Source: Bolinopsis microptera
Taxonomy: Eukaryota; Ctenophora; Tentaculata; Lobata; Bolinopsidae
Assembly: GCF_026151205.1 (NCBI RefSeq)
Contig: NC_087081.1
Coordinates: forward strand, 14,056,340-14,116,339
DNA: 60,000 nucleotides
Reading direction: 5' to 3'
How positions within the stretch are numbered: position 1 is the first letter of the stretch; every line of letters begins with the position of its first letter. Below are positions 45,052 to 56,712 of this stretch, piece by piece. The notes beneath the pieces were generated by a model that saw nothing but the letters and a program-made list of their open reading frames with translations, did no database searches and was not told the DNA's origin. Position numbers and translations under genes: made by a program.

Positions 45052-48004
45052 TTAAGTTGGATTGATATTGTTCATTTCATTTTCTTCTGGTTGGTCAGGT
45101 GGAGCGAGTCTTTTGTTAATAGCACTGATAATATATGAAACTTTCTGCTTGACATATTTATACATACCACTGTAAAATATTGGGTTTAGTAAACTGTTGA
45201 TAGGCATCACAAACAGGGCGAAAACTTCAAATACATATTCTGGTGCAGAACTTCCGTCGGCGCCAAAGAAATAGTTAGCGGTTATCATTAGGGACACCCA
45301 GCTTACCAGTTGAGATCCAATCATCAAGGAAACCTTTATGAGAAGGTCTTTGTTTTGCTGATGATCTCCCTGGTTGTTCTGTGCGGTAGCAGCTGACTTG
45401 TTTTGCTTCACAACTATTAGAATATACGATACAGAAACTACAGCTAACAGTACGGATATGACAGTACAATACCCAATTTTATAAGCTCGGTAAGATTCCT
45501 GTTCTTGGAATATGTTTTGTATGCAAATCGGTGTGGTTCCATAATATCCAATTACTGTAAAGTCGAAGATTTAAAGGCATGCTTGTTATTTGCTTTAATT
45601 CATTCAGCATCGTTGTAGTGTACTTAGTAGTCTGGTTTGAAATGAATGTGTGGTACACATCTGCTATGTGCTGTTCATCAAAGGAGCTCAACAGCGGATT
45701 TTCAGCAATGTTGAGCAAAAAAATGTTCGATTTGAAGATGTGCTCAATTTGGGGGAGCTTTACTGCAGGAATCATTGCATGAATCAAGTTAAGTATGAAA
45801 ATGATGCAGGACAGTAAAATAATGGCTTTGTAAGGAATCCTGATAAATGACACAGTGCACTGGATGCTTCTCACAATACTCATCAAAGAAACTATCAAGA
45901 GAGATCCGTGAGATGAAAAAGAGAAAATCACCCCCAAAATATCGCAGTAAACACTCGACCTCCACCAGTCAGAGAGTACACAATAGTCTCCTTTGTATCG
46001 GAGAACGACAGATGCCACCACGATGAAGCAGAGATAGATTCCCATAATAAAGTCATATACAAATATTTGCATGCACAGAAGTCTATCAGTTTTCGCGATT
46101 AAATTAGAGGTAGTACTTTTCATTGCTTTATATCCGTTCATTGCATTTAGTATCAAAACTGCTAATCCGAAGATGACATTTAAACATGAAAGAGCGTATG
46201 ATTTTATGAGGGATTTTGGAGAAGCTATGTTATCTAGATCACAGTCAAGATTACACTCATCCATGCTGTTTGGGCAATCTTTCACTTGGTCGCATTTCTT
46301 ATGCGCTGGGACCCACATTTTTGTTTTGGTAAGAGTAGACAAGCTGTCCGAATTATTATAGCAGTAGAATCTGCCTGGGCATCCTTCTTCATCTGCCCCA
46401 CTCACACAGTCTGCTTTACCATCACAAATCGATTCCATGCCGGGTCTTCGATAGACTCCCTCGGCCTCTGCTCCTATGGTTTCACACGATAGTTCTGGAA
46501 ACCCATGCACACTCAGGGTCAACAGCTTGCAAAACTTAGGCCAGTGGTCTTGTTTAAAGAAACTGCTGCAATTTTGTTCACAAAAATCAACTATCTGGGC
46601 GTCTGAAAGCTGGAACAGCATTGAAAAATGCTCTCTCATACATAATTCGATTGGATTGAAATTATTCTTACTAAGGTTGTGAGCACTACAATCGACTTGG
46701 GGATGAATTTGGTAGATAATTCTGTTCGGAAAAAATATTATACAATAAATACTTTCTGAGACACAGGATATTGTTTGATTGTTAAGTTTTACGTGCACAT
46801 GGTTTTGACAGAGACACTCGTCACTCCCGTCCAAGCAGTCCATGACGTCATCGCAAACCTGTATTCGGAGGTAGAGTTTTAAAACAATATCAGAGAATGC
46901 GGTATCTTAAACAATAATCTCAGAATGTGTGTTTTCTGTGTGTGTGTGTGTGTGTGCACTGTGCGTGCGTGTGTAATTTCCGAGCGGCTTTATCAAGAAA
47001 ACAGTAAGAGTTACGGGACTGATTTTTTCGGTAAAGTGCCGACAAAACTCTGACAAAGCCAAATGGTAAAGGTTTTTCAAATCGGTCGGTGGAAAGTGGT
47101 TTAATAGATGGTTTTGTACTGCAAATGTTAGATAAAATGGCTCACATATTCTCCCTCCTCGCTCGCTCTCCTATTACTGCATATTATGTAGTGTTGGTAT
47201 ATATTACACGGTAATGTATACCAACGATATATACGAATAGAATTACTCATCTAATGCAGGTTTTGACTCAACGGGTAAATACTTCTACCCTGAGCAAAAT
47301 TGTAACATTGGTTTATTCCCTATTAATATTGGGCATAGACTATAATCCTGACCATGTCATAACCAATATCATTAACCATGTCATAACTATGATGATTGAC
47401 ACAACTAATATTATAAGAAAACTGTATTCGTTACCTGTGGAAAAGTAACACATCCAGGCTGTTGAGCACAGTAGAAGACAGGGTTCTCAGTAGTATTACT
47501 TCCGCATCTACACTCGTCAGTTAGGCAATTAGAGTAACCATCACAGACATAACTTTTGGGGATCAAACACTTCCAATTTGTCTTGTCCAATGTTAGATAA
47601 TCATAAATGTTTGACACATCATAATAACGTAAATTGCCAATATTCATTGTCATGGGGCAAGTATAATTGTGGATGGATCGACGTAATTTGTCTCTGTCCC
47701 TCGTTTGGTCCAAATAATAAAGTCTATCGTATCTGTTTGAGGTGGTATTTTTAATATTCATGAAATAAAAAGCATCATCTAAGCACATAGAATCTGCAAA
47801 TCCATCATCCGGCAGAACAAGAGCGTTTTTTCTGTACAGTCCAATAGATATTACTATCTTTTCTTTAGAAGGAGGTTTTTGTGGGTGATTGGAGCCGAGA
47901 AGGGCATCAACATTCAAAACAACAACTAAAAAAACTATCAAAAAGCAGCGCCCGGATATCATATTTTCATAAGACCACAGATTAATTTCTGTATGGGTTG
48001 TCAA
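45052..48004 (-). CDS. LDLa-domain G protein-coupled receptor (GRL101/relaxin-receptor-like)
   Basis: Exon A runs 48004-47435 (ATG at 48004, or at 47962 opening the signal peptide MISGRCFLIVFLVVVLNVDA); exon B starts at 46858 after a phase-0 intron. The ectodomain has about four LDLa-like Cys modules: KCLIPKSYVCDGYSNC; one across the junction, ending CLDGSDECLC; then CDGKADCVSGADEEGC; and CDQVKDCPNSMDEC. The 7TM part follows from SYALSCLNVIFGLAVLIL. TM7 has the LGR-type PINSLLNPIFY. TM3 has SIVRSIQ in place of DRY. Oddity: the frame in ECL2 ends at a stop at 45479, while TM5 to the C-terminus (YYGTTPICIQN onward) continues in another frame to 45052. A frame change is needed near 45545-45560. 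This is a real frameshift, an assembly error or an unrecognised intron (a TTTACAG acceptor lies there). Confidence 0.82.
46925..46975. repeat. GT-rich dinucleotide run
   Basis: A TGTGTG tract inside the GPCR intron. Confidence 0.8.
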
Positions 48005-48084
48005 TCTGTGACTTGAAGAAAATACGACTGCGCAATATTCTTAAATAATATCCTTAAATAATAACCGCGCAACAAAATATTGTA

Positions 48085-48550
48085 ATTTGAACAACAGCTG
48101 TTGACCAAGAGGGGGTATCGTCACTATCGATGAAGGTTTCAGATCAAACTGAAACAATAGGTAGTGTCGGCGCGCCTTGTGATTCATTTTAAAAATCAAC
48201 AAAGAGATATCTAAGGTAGAGCGTTCTTTTGTGTTCCACAAAATCGGTAAAGAATTATCTAACGGAGAGGGGAGAGAGGGCATCAACCTCATAAATACCT
48301 ATTACTCCCTCCGATTTCAAAATAGGTGTTGACTAAGAGGGGGTATCGATAAAGGTATCAGATCAAACTGAAACAATAGGTAGTGTCGGCGCGCCTTGTG
48401 ATTCATTTAAAAAATCAACTAAGAGATATCTAAGGTAGAGCGTTCTTTTGTGTTCCACATAATCGGTAAAGAATTATCTAACGGAGAGGGGGGGCATCAA
48501 CCTCATAAATACCTATTACTCCCTCCGATTTCAAAGACAAAATAGGTGTA
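48085..48550. repeat. Tandem duplication of about 225 bp upstream of the GPCR gene
   Basis: The block from AAGAGGGGGTATCG through TCCGATTTCAAAATAGGTG occurs twice, with small indels. Each copy contains GGTAGTGTCGGCGCGCCTTG. It lies directly 5' of the receptor's start, so it duplicates part of its probable promoter region. Confidence 0.85.
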
Positions 48551-48649
48551 GCGTATTTATGTATATTTAAGGTTTTTTTGTTTTCATTAAACTATAAGAC
48601 ACAACGTATGTAACGTTACTTTTGCCCCACCCCACTTCCTGTAACTTTT

Positions 48650-51600
48650 CTGGGTTAGGCGTGGCCCCTGGGAGCGGCCTGAGTGGGTCAAGATGTTGAA
48701 ACTCGGTTTTTCTGATGGTTTGGGTCAGGTACTACCCATTTTTACATAAAAACATGTTCCAAATACCCTGGAACATAAATCCCCTACAGAGGTAAAGATT
48801 TTCAATCTTGATTTTACCTGGATCTCAGCTATTTTGGGATGGGCGTGGCCCCTGGAAGTGGCTTGAGTGGATTGGGAGGTCGAAACTTGATTTTTCTGAT
48901 GGTTTGGGACAGGTAATAACTATTTAACCACCTAAACTTGTTCCAAATACCCCGGAACATAAATCCCCTACAGGGGTAAAGATTTTCAATCTTGATTTTA
49001 CCTGGATTTCAGCTATTTTGGGATGGGCGTGGCCCCTGGAAGTGGCCTGAGTGGATTGGGAGGTCGAAACTTGATTTTTCTGATGGTTTGGGACAGGTAA
49101 TAACTATTTAACCACCTAAACTTGTTCCAAATACCCCGGAACATAAATCCCCTACAGGGGTAAAGATTTTCAATCTTGATTTTACCTGGATTTCAGCTAT
49201 TTTGGGATGGGCGTGGCCCCTGGGAGTGGTTTGAGTGGGTTGGGAAGTCGAAACTTGATTTTTCTGATGGTTTGGGACAGGTACTACCCATTTTTACACG
49301 AAAACATGTTCCAAATACCCCGGAACATAAATCCCCTACAGGGGTAAAGATTTTCAATCTTGATTTTACCTGGATTTCAGCTATTTTGGGATGGGCGTGG
49401 CCCCTGGGAGGTTTGGGTCAGGTACTACCCATTTTTACATAAAAACATGTTCCAAATACCCTGGAACATAAATCCCCTACAGGGGTAAAGATTTTCAATC
49501 TTGATTTTACCTGGATTTCAGATATTTTGGGATGGGCGTGGCCCCTGGGAGTGGCCTGAGTGGATTGGGAGGTCGAAACTTGATTTTTCTGATGGTTTGG
49601 GACAGGTAATAACTATTTAACCACCTAAACTTGTTCCAAATACCCCGGAACATAAATCCCCTACAGGGGTAAAGATTTTCAATCTTGATTTTACCTGGAT
49701 TTCAGCTATTTTGGGATGGGCGTGGCCCCTGGGAGTGGTTTGAGTGGGTTGGGAAGTCGAAACTTGATTTTTCTGATGGTTTAAGACAGGTACTACCCAT
49801 TTTTACACGAAAACATGTTCCAAATACCCCGGAACATAAATCCCCTACAGGGGTAAAGATTTTCAATCTTGATTTTACCTGGATTTCAGCTATTTTGGGA
49901 TGGGCGTGGCCCCTGGGAGTGGCCTGAGTAGGTTGGGAGGTCGAAACTTGATTTTTCTGATGGTTTGGGACAGGTACTAACTATTTAAAACCCTAAATAT
50001 GTTCCAAATACCCCGGAACATAAATCCCCTACAGGGGTAAAGATTTTCGATCTTTATTTTATCTGGATTTCAGCTATTTTGGGATGGGCGTGGCCCCTGG
50101 GAGTGGCCTGAGTGGGTTGGGAGGTCGAAACTTGATTTTTCTGATGGTTTGGTACAGGTACTAACTATTTAAATCCCTAAACCTGTTCCAAATACCCCGG
50201 AACATAAATCCCCTACAGGGGTAAAGATTTTCAATCTTTATTTTACCTGGATTTCAGCTATTTTGGGATGGGCGTGGCCCCTGGGAGTGGTCTGAGTGGG
50301 TTGGGAGGTCGAAACTTGATTTTTCTGATGGTTTGGTACAGGTACTAACTATTTAAATCCCTAAACCTGTTCCAAATACCCCGGAACATAAATCCCCTAC
50401 AGGGGTGAAGATTCTCAGTCTGGATTTGTAGGGGATTTGACACGGTTTTCAAATCCCCTACAAATAGTTGCGCATTGTTCCTAGGAGTGGCCTGAGTGGG
50501 TTTGGAGGTCGAAACTTGATTTTTCTGATGGTTTGGTACAGGTAATAACTATTTAACCAACTAAACTTGTTCCAAATACCCCGGAACATAAATCCCCTAC
50601 AGGGGTAAAGATTTTCAATCTTGATTTTACCTGGATTTCAGCTATTTTGGGATGGGCGTGGCCCCTGGGAGTGGCCTGAGCTGAGTGGGTTGGGAAGTCG
50701 AAACTTGATTTTTCTGATGGTTTGGGACAGGTACTACCCATTTTTACACAAAAACATGTTCCAAATACCCCGGAACATAAATCCCCTACAGGGGTAAAGA
50801 TTTTCAATCTTGATTTGTCCTGGATTTAAGTTGTTTTGGGATGGGCGTGGCCCCTGGGAGCGGCCTGAGTAGGTTGGGAGGTCGAAACTTGATTTTTCTG
50901 ATGGTTTGGGACAGGTACTAACTATTTAAACCCTTAAACCTGTTCCAAATACCCCGGAACATAAATCCCCTACAGGGGTAAAGATTTTCAATCTTGATTT
51001 TACCTGGATTTCAGGTATTTTGGGATGGGCGTGGCTCCTGGGAGTGGCCTGAGTAGGTTGGGAGGTCGAAACTTGATTTTTCTGATGGTTTGGGACAGGT
51101 ACTAACTATTTAAAACCCTAAACATGTTCCGAATACCCCGGAACATAAATCCCCTACAGGGGTAAAGATTCTCAGTCTGGATTTGTAGGGGATTTGACAC
51201 GGTTTTCAAATCCCCTACAAATAGTTGCGCATTGTTCCTAGGAGTGGCCTGAGTGGGTTAGGAGGTCGAAACTTGATTTTTCTGATGGTTTGGGACAGGT
51301 ACTAACTATTTAAACCCCTAAACCTGTTCCAAATACCCCGGAACATAAATCCCCTACAGGGGTAAAGATTTTCAATCTTGATTTTACCTGGATTTCAGGT
51401 ATTTTGGGATGGCGTGGCCCCTGGGAGTGGCCTGAGTAGGTTGGGAGGTCGAAACTTCATTTTTCTGATGGTTTGGGACAGGTACTAACTATTTAAAACC
51501 CTAAACATGTTCCAAATACCCCGGAACATAAATCCCCTACAGGGGTAAAGATTTTCGATCTTTATTTTACCTTGATTTCAGCTATTTTGGGATGGGCGTG

Positions 51601-54062
51601 GCCCCTGGGAGTGGCCTTAGTGGGTTGGGAGGTCGAAACTTGATTTTTCTGATGGTTTGGTACAGGTACTAACTATTTAACCACCTAAACATGTTCCAAA
51701 TACCCCGGAACATAAATCCCCTACAGGGGTAAAGATTTTCGATCTTTATTTTACCTTGATTTCAGCTATTTTGGGATGGGCGTGGCCCCTGGGAGTGGCC
51801 TTAGTGGGTTGGGAGGTCGAAACTTGATTTTTCTGATGGTTTGGGACAGGTACTAACTATTTAAAACCCTAAACATGTTCCAAATACCCCGGAACATAAA
51901 TCCCCTACAGGGGTAAAGATTTTCGATCTTTATTTTACCTGGATTTCAGCTATTTTGGGATGGGCGTGGCCCCTGGGAGTGGCCTGAGTGGGTTGGGAGG
52001 TCGAAACTTGATTTTTCTGATGGTTTGGTACAGGTACTAACTATTTAAATCCCTAAACCTGTTCCAAATACCCCGGAACATAAATCCCCTACAGGGGTAA
52101 AGATTTTCAATCTTTATTTTACCTGGATTTCAGCTATTTTGGGATGGGCGTGGCCCCTGGGAGTGGCCTGAGTGGGTTGGGAGGTCGAAACTTGATTTTT
52201 CTGATGGTTTGGTACAGGTACTAACTATTTAAATCCCTAAACCTGTTCCAAATACCCCGGAACATAAATCCCCTACAGGGGTGAAGATTCTCAGTCTGGA
52301 TTTGTAGGGGATTTGACACGGTTTTCAAATCCCCTACAAATAGTTGCGCATTGTTCCTAGGAGTGGCCTGAGTGGGTTTGGAGGTCGAAACTTGATTTTT
52401 CTGATGGTTTGGTACAGGTAATAACTATTTAACCAACTAAACTTGTTCCAAATACCCCGGAACATAAATCCCCTACAGGGGTAAAGATTTTCAATCTTGA
52501 TTTTACCTGGATTTCAGCTATTTTGGGATGGGCGTGGCCCCTGGGAGTGGCCTGAGCTGAGTGGGTTGGGAAGTCGAAACTTGATTTTTCTGATGGTTTG
52601 GGACAGGTACTACCCATTTTTACACAAAAACATGTTCCAAATACCCCGGAACATAAATCCCCTACAGGGGTAAAGATTTTCAATCTTGATTTGTCCTGGA
52701 TTTAAGTTGTTTTGGGATGGGCGTGGCCCCTGGGAGCGGCCTGAGTAGGTTGGGAGGTCGAAACTTGATTTTTCTGATGGTTTGGGACAGGTACTAACTA
52801 TTTAAACCCTTAAACCTGTTCCAAATACCCCGGAACATAAATCCCCTACAGGGGTAAAGATTTTCAATCTTGATTTTACCTGGATTTCAGGTATTTTGGG
52901 ATGGGCGTGGCTCCTGGGAGTGGCCTGAGTAGGTTGGGAGGTCGAAACTTGATTTTTCTGATGGTTTGGGACAGGTACTAACTATTTAAAACCCTAAACA
53001 TGTTCCAAATACCCCGGAACATAAATCCCCTACAGGGGTAAAGATTCTCAGTCTGGATTTGTAGGGGATTTGACACGGTTTTCAAATCCCCTACAAATAG
53101 TTGCGCATTGTTCCTAGGAGTGGCCTGAGTGGGTTGGGAGGTCGAAACTTGATTTTTCTGATGGTTTGGGACAGGTACTAACTATTTAAACCCCTAAACC
53201 TGTTCCAAATACCCCGGAACATAAATCCCCTACAGGGGTAAAGATTTTCAATCTTGATTTTACCTGGATTTCAGGTATTTTGGGATGGCGTGGCCCCTGG
53301 GAGTGGCCTGAGTAGGTTGGGAGGTCGAAACTTCATTTTTCTGATGGTTTGGGACAGGTACTAACTATTTAAAACCCTAAACATGTTCCAAATACCCCGG
53401 AACATAAATCCCCTACAGGGGTAAAGATTTTCGATCTTTATTTTACCTTGATTTCAGCTATTTTGGGATGGGCGTGGCCCCTGGGAGTGGCCTTAGTGGG
53501 TTGGGAGGTCGAAACTTGATTTTTCTGATGGTTTGGTACAGGTACTAACTATTTAACCACCTAAACATGTTCCAAATACCCCGGAACATAAATCCCCTAC
53601 AGGGGTGAAGATTCTCAGTCTGGATTTGTAGGGGATTTGACACGGTTTTCAAATCCCCTACAAATAGTTGCGCATTGTTCCTGGGAGTGGCATGAGTGGG
53701 TTGGGAGGTCGAAACTAGATTTTTCTGATGGTTTGGTAATAACTATTTAACCACCTAAACATGTTCCAAATACCCCGGAACATAAATCCCCTACAGGGGT
53801 GAAGATTCTCAGTCTGGATTTGTAGGGGATTTGACACGGTTTTCAAATCCCCTACAAATAGTTGCGCATTGTTCCTAGGACTGGCCTGAGTGGGTCAAGA
53901 GGTCGAAAATTGGTTTTTCTGATTGTTTGGGTCAGGTTCTTCATATCTAATCACCAAATCATGTTCCAAATACCACGGAACTTAAATCCCCTACAGGGGT
54001 AAAGATTCTCAGTCTGTATTTTAGGAGACTTCAGCTATTTTGGGATGGGCGGCCTGAGTGGG
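48650..54062 (+). repeat. 184-bp satellite, right array, with 1,876-bp higher-order duplication
   Basis: About 29 units in the opposite orientation to the left array, with conserved GGGATGGGCGTGGCCCCTGG and CCCCGGAACATAAATCCCCT. A block from about 50410 is repeated nearly perfectly 1,876 bp downstream (frames at 50553 and 52429 are identical). Hairpin units with an 18-bp stem recur at about 50417, 51177, 52297, 53056, 53621 and 53817. Open frames of about 80 codons per unit are by-products. Confidence 0.95.
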
Positions 54063-54237
54063 GTTGGATGTGTTATTTAGTTATCGGTTATATTTATATC
54101 TTATTGTGTCTAAATACGAGCAGTTTAGTGAGATCTCTAAAATCTTATCCTTGTAAATTCTACAATTATAAATATTGTAACGTACGTGCGACGCGCGAAA
54201 TCCCCTACAAAATCCCCTACAAAATTCAGGGAAACGT

Positions 54238-54527
54238 CTTCTGTAGTGCATACAGCATAGCCGCAATTGAACTGCAGCCGCCATTTCCAGCGATGTAGCT
54301 CCAATAACATTGTATTCTAACCACAAGCTGTGACCAATTTATAGTCAGTTAATTATTGAATTGGGAATACGGATGGCATGAGACCCGATTGAGGTTTTGA
54401 AAGTTGGTCGATTCCAGGAGAAAGCATTACAAAATAGGAAAATGCTTATGTCCCATTTCAAAAATTAAAGATGAAATGTAGTGGACTGAAATTTCTCATT
54501 GTAATTGCGTTGACTGAATTTGTTTCC
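54238..54527. other. Flank of the inverted structure, no gene seen
   Basis: Nothing that I can support between the right inverted end and the second MITE. Confidence 0.5.
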
Positions 54528-54536
54528 CGCCTTGCA

Positions 54537-54918
54537 ATGCTCCTACTAAATCGCTCGCCCAAATTTTAAGAAAATTCTTGTGAAAAGGCCCTTTGGTTGT
54601 GAAATTGATCAAAATTGGTGTATTTTTGGACGCTGATTCCAAATTACCCCAAGGCCAATATAACGTAGGGTAAAAATGCTTCCCTGAAGAGTTATGACAC
54701 TCTGACAGGCTAGTAAAACATGAGGCTGTAGTAAAACATGAATTCGATTGTTTAGGGCTCAGGTTAGGGTTAGGGTTGTGGTAAGGGTTATGGAAAGCTT
54801 CGGGGTTATGGTTAGTGTTAGGGTTGGGATTTGGGTTTTGTAAAACCGTTTTGTACGGCTGCAAAACCATAAAAACTAAAGTCACGTGAAATTTTTGGGC
54901 GAGCGAATTAGTAAGAGC
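54537..54918 (-). mobile_element. Second copy of the 9-bp-TSD MITE
   Basis: A 382-bp inverted relative of 11529-11882, with the same terminal repeat (GCTCCTACTAAATCGCTCGC on the left, GCTCTTACTAATTCGCTCGC from the right). It is flanked by CGCCTTGCA at 54528-54536 and 54919-54927. The interior again holds imperfect TTAGGG tracts. Confidence 0.88.
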
Positions 54919-54927
54919 CGCCTTGCA

Positions 54928-56305
54928 TGGCACAAAACACAATAAAAATTAACTTCGGCTAACAAAAATCGTACAATATTTCACAGCACATTTTGATATA
55001 ATTTGAAATAAGTTTTCAAAAAAAAGTTCAGAAAAAAACCAAGCGATCAACCTTGTGAAGTTGAACCTGGTACATTCTTTGAAATGTTGTTTTTCCTATT
55101 TAGCAGACTTCTGATGAAAAACATCAATACAACTGCAACGTAATTTTCGAGTTTAAGTTAATCAAGAAGTATCATATATTATTATTAGGGCACCAAAACG
55201 TGCGTCTTGCGATGCTACATTGTTTCTGATCACGCACGTGCAATATTTACTTATTTAGATGTTGCCACGAAACGAAGCAGTAAAACTTCGACGAAATAGC
55301 GCTATCATATCATATTAATATTATTATTAACGTATATTTTCCTAACTTAATACTTCCGAGGTTAATAACAGTAACACAAATTGAAAGTGTAGACTGTAAA
55401 GCCTCGATCAAAATTCTAAAATTTGTGATTTTATCACAATGCTGGCAAGCATTACCGTCGCCGTTATATTCACAATACTATTTACCCCCTATACTAGTAT
55501 ATCCCCTTTATTGTTTTCCAGGCATTAAGACTCATCGAAAGTAGTTCAGCAGGCATATTTAAGTTCAAAACATTCTAATCCAATGTTAGAGATGACAGGA
55601 ATAAGAAATAGTTATGTGGAGGTTTTTAAGAAATTTGCGCAAAATACGCGCCAGCATGTTACACGAAATTAGGTAAAAAACCCAAAATCGCCATATTCAG
55701 GTGCCTTAAAAACCATGTTAAAATTGAGTTAGAGATCTGAAACTTTGCAGGGCGTCTAGACCTTGTCCAAATCGACTGCAAAAAAAATTTCATGTTTCAG
55801 GAGTATCGGGAAGTGGGTTTTCTGGAACCCCTGTTTTACAACAGATTGTCGTGAAGTATATATATATATGTATAGACGCTTTTGCAGTCAATTATAGCCT
55901 ACATTTAAGTGTCCGTAGATTCAAAAGTATAAAAGATACAGTCATTTCGAACCACAGGTCTTGAAGATAATCATTTACACTCCAGTTTTCATTATATCAA
56001 AAAATAATTTAACATCATCATCATCATTTGATGACGTCATCAAGTTAAGTGTTTTTAAAACTTGGTTTTTAACAAAATAACAACTTTTCAAATCGATTTT
56101 AAACCATGAAGGAGTAATTTTATTCAAAATCTGAGGACATTTTCACCTTAGATAATTGTTTAAGCATTCTGAAAATCTACCGGAAAATTTTCCTACCTTG
56201 CTCCTTCATAAAGATATTCGCTATTGAAGTTAGTGCTTTTTTGAAGAATAATTTTATAAAAACACAAAAGTTGTGAATTAGTATTCTCTGGTGTTGGGCC
56301 ATCCC
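54928..56305. other. Intergenic DNA, no gene seen
   Basis: AT-rich. A short (CAT)n run lies near 56011-56030. No exon recognised on either strand. Confidence 0.45.
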
Positions 56306-56396
56306 ATGAAATCGGTCGCTCGCTTTTTCCGATTAATAAGTTTTATTACAATTCGTTAGCCGTGATCGAATGGAAAAAGCGAGCGACCGATTTCAT
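56306..56396. mobile_element. Short hairpin element with 25-bp inverted arms
   Basis: ATGAAATCGGTCGCTCGCTT... pairs perfectly with its reverse complement at 56372-56396, around a loop of about 41 bp. It could be a very small MITE; no target duplication was assigned. Confidence 0.7.
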
Positions 56397-56712
56397 TCTC
56401 GGTATCAATTTGCATTTGCGGACGGTTATTCAAATTAATATCATTTCCTTTTGTTTGGAAAAGAGAGGCACTGGCAGCGGTACACTCTACCCATGATTAT
56501 GGGTTTTGGTCAAATTTGCATATTCCGTTTGTACATATAGTCGGATCCCAACCGTTCTAAAAGGCTATCTCGTTAGCTTTTCGTGTTAAAAGCGATTTCT
56601 CAACGGTTATCACCTCTCTAGATGATTCTTAAAACATTTGGACTTCATTGCATTTTTGAAATAAATGCAATGAGGGCGTTTTCGGCCACACCCTTTTTCA
56701 GGGTTTCGCGGT

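Larger units (their letters stand above)
36468..54237. mobile_element. Candidate giant inverted-repeat element enclosing an LDLa-GPCR gene
   Basis: The two ends are inverted copies over about 40 bp: on the left ACGTTTCCTTGATTTTTGTA followed by two GGGGATTT blocks; on the right the reverse complement, ending GGAAACGT at 54237. Inward lie arrays of the same 184-bp repeat in opposite orientations (left to about 41447, right from about 48650). The enclosed 7 kb has LINE fragments, a minisatellite, a 160-bp tandem repeat and a GPCR gene. The design resembles foldback or sea-urchin TU elements, whose inverted arms are tandem repeats, but it is much larger. No transposase was found. An alternative is two inverted satellite arrays with no mobility. 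Confidence 0.5.

Noticed and set aside
45558-45766. An intron from GTAAAG at about 45766 to TTTACAG at about 45558 to repair the GPCR
   Set aside because: The join falls on TAA in the downstream frame, so this pair of sites does not restore the reading frame.
49176-52683. Repeated open frames of about 80 codons in the satellite arrays
   Set aside because: Each 184-bp unit is open by chance in one frame; the same frames appear in both arrays with stops at variable places and no coding signature.
54496-54942. Minus-strand frame with Asn-Pro repeats
   Set aside because: It is the translation of telomere-like repeats inside the MITE.
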